Of a DNA stretch of 17,164 bases, positions 13,048-17,164 are shown piece after piece. How positions within the stretch are numbered: the first letter of the stretch is position 1; each line of letters begins with the position of its first letter. A model generated the notes under the pieces. The model was not told the DNA's origin. It did no database searches and worked only from the letters and a program-made list of their open reading frames with translations. The translations under genes were made by a program, and so were the position numbers. Location of the stretch: positions 1-17,164 of the forward strand of contig DVHY01000048.1 in NCBI GenBank assembly GCA_018711755.1. The letters run 5' to 3'. The DNA is from Candidatus Limivicinus faecipullorum (lineage in GTDB: Bacteria > Bacillota > Clostridia > Oscillospirales > Oscillospiraceae).

Positions 13048-13893
13048 TTATCTCAGTTTTTCGTATGTGACCTCATAAAAGCTCCTGAGCCCCACATCTG
13101 CCATGAGCGTATAGCTCTCCGAGCGTTTCACGAGAACAATATCCTCGTTTGCCAAGTCTAAAACGGAATTGCCGTCCAGGGACAGGTATGCCCTGCGCCC
13201 GCGGAGCTTCTGCATCTCCACAGACACGGTCCTGGTCGGGCCAAGGACAAAGGAACGCAGCCCCATCACGTGGGGGCAAATAGGACTTATGATGATATTT
13301 TCTCCATCAGGCTCCACCAGGGGCCCCCCGGCAGACAGAGAATAGCCGGTAGAGCCGGTAGGGGTAGACAGGATGATGCCGTCCCCGGAAAAGGATGTCA
13401 TCCTCTCCCCGTTGCAGTAAACGGTCATCTTTATACAGTCCCCATAGCCGTGCATCACGGCGTCGTTTAGGACGCTGTCTTCAAGGATAGTTTTTCCCTT
13501 GCGGATCACAGAAACGTCCAGCTTCATGCGGCGGCTGAAACGCATGCCGCCTTTCAGTGCCGGCAGGAGGTGGTCCAATTCGTCGGGCTCCAGGGCTGTC
13601 ATAAAGCCCTTGGTGCCCAGATTGACTCCCAGTATGGGAACGGGAATGTTGTGCAGCTGCCTTGCGGCGGCAAGGACCGTGCCGTCTCCGCCCACAACTA
13701 TCACCGCTTCGCACCCGGCGCCAAGCTCCGAGAGCTGTCTGGCCTTAATATTTTCAGGCAGGGCCGCGCTGTCTCCCTCCACAAAAAGAGGGCACACGCA
13801 GGTCTCAAAGCCAGCCTTCTCCAGCCGCTCCTTGATTTCCAAAGTGACGCGGCAGCGAATGTCTCTGAAAGGATTAGGACAAATGGCGATCAT
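13048..13893 (-). CDS. nadK: NAD kinase
   Basis: NadK phosphorylates NAD to NADP, supplying NADPH metabolism. The 281-residue protein starts MIAICPNPFRD and has GGDGT at 68-72, the strand NLGTKGFM, LNDAVMHG in place of the usual LNE motif, and STPTGSTGYSLSAGGP. A TTG at 13905 would add four residues. The ATG at 13893 is preferred because GGAG (13900-13903) lies six bases upstream and the protein then begins like its relatives. It follows tlyA by only 12 bases and is followed by argR after 14 bases. Confidence 0.95.
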   Translation of the reverse strand: MIAICPNPFRDIRCRVTLEIKERLEKAGFETCVCPLFVEGDSAALPENIKARQLSELGAGCEAVIVVGGDGTVLAAARQLHNIPVPILGVNLGTKGFMTALEPDELDHLLPALKGGMRFSRRMKLDVSVIRKGKTILEDSVLNDAVMHGYGDCIKMTVYCNGERMTSFSGDGIILSTPTGSTGYSLSAGGPLVEPDGENIIISPICPHVMGLRSFVLGPTRTVSVEMQKLRGRRAYLSLDGNSVLDLANEDIVLVKRSESYTLMADVGLRSFYEVTYEKLR

Positions 13894-13905
13894 ATGGCGC
13901 TCCAA

Positions 13906-14700
13906 TCACAGAGCCTCGTGAGAGGCCTTTACCAGGGCCTCCACGTCTGGATCAGCCCCGTCGAACCGGCCGTTCTTTAAATGGCAGATATATTCAATGT
14001 TGCCTTCGGGGCCTTTTATGGGAGAATAATCCAAACCCATTGCGGTAAGCCCTATCTCAGGCACAAAATTCAAAATATTATGAATCACTTCACAATGTAC
14101 TCCGCTATCACGAACGACGCCCTTCTTACCCACTTCTTCCCTGCCGGCCTCAAACTGGGGCTTTATAAGGCAGACGATATCCGCTCCGGGAAGCAGAAGT
14201 TCCTTGACCGCGGGCAATACCAGCTTCACCGAGATGAAAGACACGTCCATCACCGCAAGCTCTATAGGCTCCGGGATCTGCTCCCTGGTGACGTAGCGGA
14301 GATTTGTTCTCTCCAGATTTACGACTCTCTCGTCGGTGCGCAGCTTCCAGGCAAGCTGCCCGTAGCCCACATCCACGGCGTATACCTTTACCGCGCCGTG
14401 CTGCAGCAGCACATCGGTAAATCCGCCGGTAGAGGCCCCGCAGTCCATACATATCTTTCCCCGAGGGTCTACGGGAAAAACTTTCAGGGCCTTGTCCAGC
14501 TTGAACCCTCCCCGGCTCACAAAGGGCAGGGCCTCGCCCCGGACCTCGATTTTGGCGTCCGGAGCCACAGGCGTTCCCGGCTTGTCGGCCCGCTGGCCGT
14601 TGACGAACACAAGACCGCTCATTATCGTGGTTTTTGCCCGCTCACGGCTCTCGGTATATCCCAGGTCGTAGATCAGCTGATCCAAGCGAATTTTTTTCAT
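13906..14700 (-). CDS. tlyA: TlyA-family rRNA (cytidine-2'-O)-methyltransferase
   Basis: TlyA enzymes methylate the 2'-O of cytidines in 16S and 23S rRNA (C1409 and C1920 in mycobacteria). The 264-residue protein has an N-terminal S4 RNA-binding domain (1-60, RLDQLIYDLG ... SGLVFVNG) and an FtsJ-like methyltransferase domain with the SAM motif DCGASTGG (86-93). The catalytic K-D-K-E set appears as Lys67 (GGFKLDKAL), Asp in MDVSFIS, Lys in LIKPQFEAG, and Glu in GNIEYICHL. The start codon overlaps the dxs stop as ATGA, so the two are translationally coupled. The exact rRNA target in this organism is inferred. Confidence 0.94.
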   Translation of the reverse strand: MKKIRLDQLIYDLGYTESRERAKTTIMSGLVFVNGQRADKPGTPVAPDAKIEVRGEALPFVSRGGFKLDKALKVFPVDPRGKICMDCGASTGGFTDVLLQHGAVKVYAVDVGYGQLAWKLRTDERVVNLERTNLRYVTREQIPEPIELAVMDVSFISVKLVLPAVKELLLPGADIVCLIKPQFEAGREEVGKKGVVRDSGVHCEVIHNILNFVPEIGLTAMGLDYSPIKGPEGNIEYICHLKNGRFDGADPDVEALVKASHEAL

Positions 14701-16550
14701 CTCAGTTCAACACAGGAGCCGCAGAGCTCCCGAGCCTCCCGGGCAATGGCCTCGGCGTCAAGGCCCTTTTCGTGGAGCAGCTCGCTGACTGTACCGTGGC
14801 AGACTATACCGTCCCCCAGGTTCAGCAGTCTTACGGCTTTAAGCTCGATGCCTTTTAGAGCGGCCTCAGTCACGATTTTTGTACCAACACAGCCGGAGCT
14901 GCATACCTCCTCCGCCACAAGCAGGCGGCCGGTCTTTCTTACGGACTGGAGGCAGATGCTAAAGTCATTGGGAGAGAGCACGCCCAGCTTCAGTACCTGA
15001 GCGGATATCCCCAGGGAGGCCAGTATATCCGCCGCCTCAAGAGCCTGGTTTATCAGCGTACCATAGCTCACCAGGGTGATATCCTCTCCGCTGCGCAGCT
15101 CCGACTCGGGCGCCACCAGAGAGGCCGTGTAGGCCCCTTCGCCGCCACGGGGATATCTCACCGCCACGGGGCCGTCGATATCGTGGAGAGCGTAGCCCAG
15201 CATATCGCCCAGCTCCTGGAAGCTGGCCGGGGCAAGGATGGTCATGCCCGGCACCGAAGAGAGAAAGCTCACGTCGAATACACCGTGGTGGGTCTCTCCG
15301 TCGCTGCCCACCAGTCCCGCTCTGTCCACGCAGAAGACCACATGGAGCCGCTGAAGGGACACATCGTGAATAAGCATGTCATAGCTGCGCTGCAGGAAGG
15401 AGGAATACACGGCAAAAACCGGGATAAGTCCCTGCTTTGCCATACCGGCGGCCATTGACACGGCATTGCCCTCCGTGATACCGGTGTCAAAGAATCTGTC
15501 CGGGTATTTCACGGAAAAACATTCAATGCCGGTGCCGCCGGCCATGGCGGCGGTAATGGCCACTATGCGCCGGTCATCCTCAGCATAGCGGCAGAGGTAG
15601 TCTCCCAGTTTGTCGGAAAAGCTGGTCTCCACACTTGACAGCACGCCGGTGCTTGCATCGAAGCAGCCCACGCCGTGATACTTGTCCGGGTGGGTCTCAG
15701 CATAGTCGCAGCCTTTGCCCTTTCGTGTCAGCACGTGTACCAGCACCGGGGCCTGCATATCTCTGGCCAGGCGTATGGCCTTTTCCAGGGAATACAGATC
15801 GTGTCCGTCGATGGGACCCAGGTATTCCAAGCCCATCTCACTGAATATATTGTCCGGCAGCATCCAGGATTTCAGCCATTCCTTGAATTTATGGCTCAGC
15901 TTATAAAGGACCGGGGCCTGTTTCATAACCCCTCTGTACCACTTTTTAAAGCTGATATAGCCCGGACGCATGCGCATCATCTGCAGCAGCTTCGACGTGC
16001 CCCCCACATTTTCGCTGATGGACATGTTGTTGTCGTTAAGGATGATGACCATAGGCTCACCGCTGGCGGCGGCATTGCATAGGCCCTCATAGGCCAGTCC
16101 CCCGGTGAGGGCGCCATCTCCGATAAAGGCGACCACATCATATTTATCCCCGTTGAGCGTTCTGGCGCGGGCCATGCCCAAAGCCACGGACACTGAGTTG
16201 GAGGCGTGCCCGGCTATGAAGGCATCGTCCACCGCCTCATAGGGCTTGGGGAAGCCGGAGATGCCTCCGTACTGGCGAAGCGTGGAAAACCTGTCCCGCC
16301 TGCCGGTTATTATTTTATGGGTATAGCACTGATGGCCCACGTCAAAAACCAGTCTGTCCACAGAAGTGTCGTACACTCTGTGCAGGGCGACGGTGAGCTC
16401 AACTGTGCCAAGATTTGAGGCCAGGTGTCCTCCGGTCTTGGCAATGCTATTGATTTCAAATTCTCTCAGTTCACTGCAAAGGAGTTCCAGCTCATCCCTG
16501 TTCAGTTCCTTCACATCTTTTGAACTGTTTATTCTTTCTATAACACTCAA
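14697..16550 (-). CDS. dxs: 1-deoxy-D-xylulose-5-phosphate synthase
   Basis: DXS joins pyruvate and glyceraldehyde 3-phosphate with thiamine diphosphate, the first step of the MEP isoprenoid pathway. The product is about 617 residues, the usual length. It has GGHLASNLG (His42), the thiamine motif GDGALTGG ... NDNN (about 145-175), PDKYHGVG, YSSFLQR, and DRAGLVGSDGETHHG. The catalytic Glu is Glu360 in DTGITEGNAVSMAAG; relatives usually have EQHAVTFAAG, so Gln-His is replaced by Gly-Asn. The start is uncertain: TTG at 16550 gives MSVIERINSS, aligning with the family N-terminus, and has GGAG eight bases upstream; GTG at 16577 with AAAGG is an alternative. It lies just after ispA and overlaps tlyA. 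Confidence 0.95.
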   Translation of the reverse strand: MSVIERINSSKDVKELNRDELELLCSELREFEINSIAKTGGHLASNLGTVELTVALHRVYDTSVDRLVFDVGHQCYTHKIITGRRDRFSTLRQYGGISGFPKPYEAVDDAFIAGHASNSVSVALGMARARTLNGDKYDVVAFIGDGALTGGLAYEGLCNAAASGEPMVIILNDNNMSISENVGGTSKLLQMMRMRPGYISFKKWYRGVMKQAPVLYKLSHKFKEWLKSWMLPDNIFSEMGLEYLGPIDGHDLYSLEKAIRLARDMQAPVLVHVLTRKGKGCDYAETHPDKYHGVGCFDASTGVLSSVETSFSDKLGDYLCRYAEDDRRIVAITAAMAGGTGIECFSVKYPDRFFDTGITEGNAVSMAAGMAKQGLIPVFAVYSSFLQRSYDMLIHDVSLQRLHVVFCVDRAGLVGSDGETHHGVFDVSFLSSVPGMTILAPASFQELGDMLGYALHDIDGPVAVRYPRGGEGAYTASLVAPESELRSGEDITLVSYGTLINQALEAADILASLGISAQVLKLGVLSPNDFSICLQSVRKTGRLLVAEEVCSSGCVGTKIVTEAALKGIELKAVRLLNLGDGIVCHGTVSELLHEKGLDAEAIAREARELCGSCVELR

Positions 16551-16587
16551 GAAATACACTCCAAAGCGCAGCGCCACGGCGCCGCCT

Positions 16588-17164
16588 TTATTTATTTCTG
16601 CATGCGAGGGAGTCAGCCAGGCCGCAGAGGAACCGGGTGTCTTCAAAGGCTTCTTTCAAAGTGTCTTTCGCAAACTCGGTCAGCTTGGCAATGGTTTTTT
16701 CACAGCCTTCCTTGCCCATAAGCACCATATAGGTGTTCTTGTTTTCTCTCTCGTCGGAGCCGGTGGGCTTGCCCAGCTCCTGGTCGGTGCTGAGTACATC
16801 CAGCATGTCGTCTCTGATTTGGAAAGCCATGCCCAGGGCGGCGCCGAAATGCCCGGCGGCGTCCATCATCAGCCGGCTTCCTCCGGCGGCGGCCACGCCC
16901 ATCTGGCAAGCTGCCACCAAAAGCGCCCCTGTCTTCCTGGAATTGATCTCGGTGAGCTCCTGCTCGGAGAGCGCACGGCCCTCCCAGCTCATATCCAGAT
17001 ACTGCCCGGCGCACATGCCGTCTATTCCCACAGCTCCGGCAAGTATCTCGGCGCACTTCGCCCTGGCCTCCGCCGGGAGCTCTGAGCGAAGTATGGTCCC
17101 GAAAGCCTCAGCCTGAAGGGTATCCCCTGCCAGTACGGCGGTACATTCACCGTAGACCACATGG
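16588..17164 (-). CDS. ispA: Polyprenyl (farnesyl/geranylgeranyl) diphosphate synthase, C-terminal part
   Basis: This is the C-terminal 191 codons of a trans-isoprenyl diphosphate synthase; the N-terminal part with the first Asp-rich motif lies beyond the right edge. Visible are HVVYGECTAVLAGD, YLDMSWEGRALSEQELTEI, the conserved Lys-Thr RKTGALL, and the second Asp-rich motif FQIRDDMLD, which binds the diphosphate through Mg ions. The product is probably farnesyl diphosphate, as in other Firmicutes where this gene lies next to dxs. Product length is set by residues before the missing first motif, so it cannot be told here. It is co-transcribed with dxs, giving both the head of the isoprenoid pathway and its chain elongation. 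Confidence 0.92.
   Translation of the reverse strand, partial: HVVYGECTAVLAGDTLQAEAFGTILRSELPAEARAKCAEILAGAVGIDGMCAGQYLDMSWEGRALSEQELTEINSRKTGALLVAACQMGVAAAGGSRLMMDAAGHFGAALGMAFQIRDDMLDVLSTDQELGKPTGSDERENKNTYMVLMGKEGCEKTIAKLTEFAKDTLKEAFEDTRFLCGLADSLACRNK

Noticed and set aside
1..17164. Mobile elements, CRISPR arrays, phage or defence genes
   Set aside because: No transposase, integrase, regularly spaced repeats or defence-type proteins were seen; gene order and composition look like core chromosome throughout.

Overview
This window is chromosomal housekeeping DNA from a fairly GC-rich, endospore-forming member of the Clostridia. The layout and protein sequences look most like Oscillospiraceae/Oscillospirales, but that placement is inference from protein style and gene order. 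The sporulation genes (spoIVA, a SigH-type sigma factor), a T-box riboswitch, strong Shine-Dalgarno sequences and the block ispA-dxs-tlyA-nadK-argR-recN all fit Firmicutes. There is no rRNA, tRNA, CRISPR array, insertion sequence or phage gene. All but two genes lie on the minus strand, so transcription runs mostly from high to low coordinates.

Reading in the direction of transcription, the right end (17164 to 10862) is one tight run: ispA (cut by the window edge), dxs, tlyA, nadK, argR and recN. It covers isoprenoid precursor and chain synthesis, rRNA methylation, NADP supply, arginine control and DNA repair. The recN stop codon lies inside the -35 box of the next promoter. That promoter drives a tyrosine-type T-box leader (10571-10830), then a cysteine-rich C_GCAxxG_C_C-family gene, then tyrS. 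The T-box has a UAC specifier and a UGGU acceptor-pairing site, both matching tRNA-Tyr.

The middle (7566-8819) holds the only plus-strand genes: an HpcH/HpaI-type aldolase and a Bcp-type peroxiredoxin, ended by a 13-bp perfect hairpin terminator. They are divergent from a MocR-type (GntR-HTH plus aminotransferase) regulator across a 251-bp region with two face-to-face promoters, an inverted repeat and a leader hairpin.

The left part holds ruvC-ruvA-ruvB (Holliday junction processing) behind its own promoter. A sigH-like sigma factor follows with its own promoter, then two very small cysteine-rich proteins (a double zinc ribbon and a DUF1858 protein), trmK (tRNA m1A22 methyltransferase), a Nif3-like metal protein, and the N-terminal 270 codons of spoIVA.

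The most interesting points are regulatory. A terminator-like hairpin sits directly in front of spoIVA; its 3' arm carries the spoIVA ribosome binding site, and a sigma-E-like promoter is embedded in its 5' arm. The Tyr T-box controls a redox-type cysteine protein together with tyrS. The mocR/aldolase intergenic region has a compact control architecture. No wholly new multi-gene system is evident; most coding content is conserved housekeeping.
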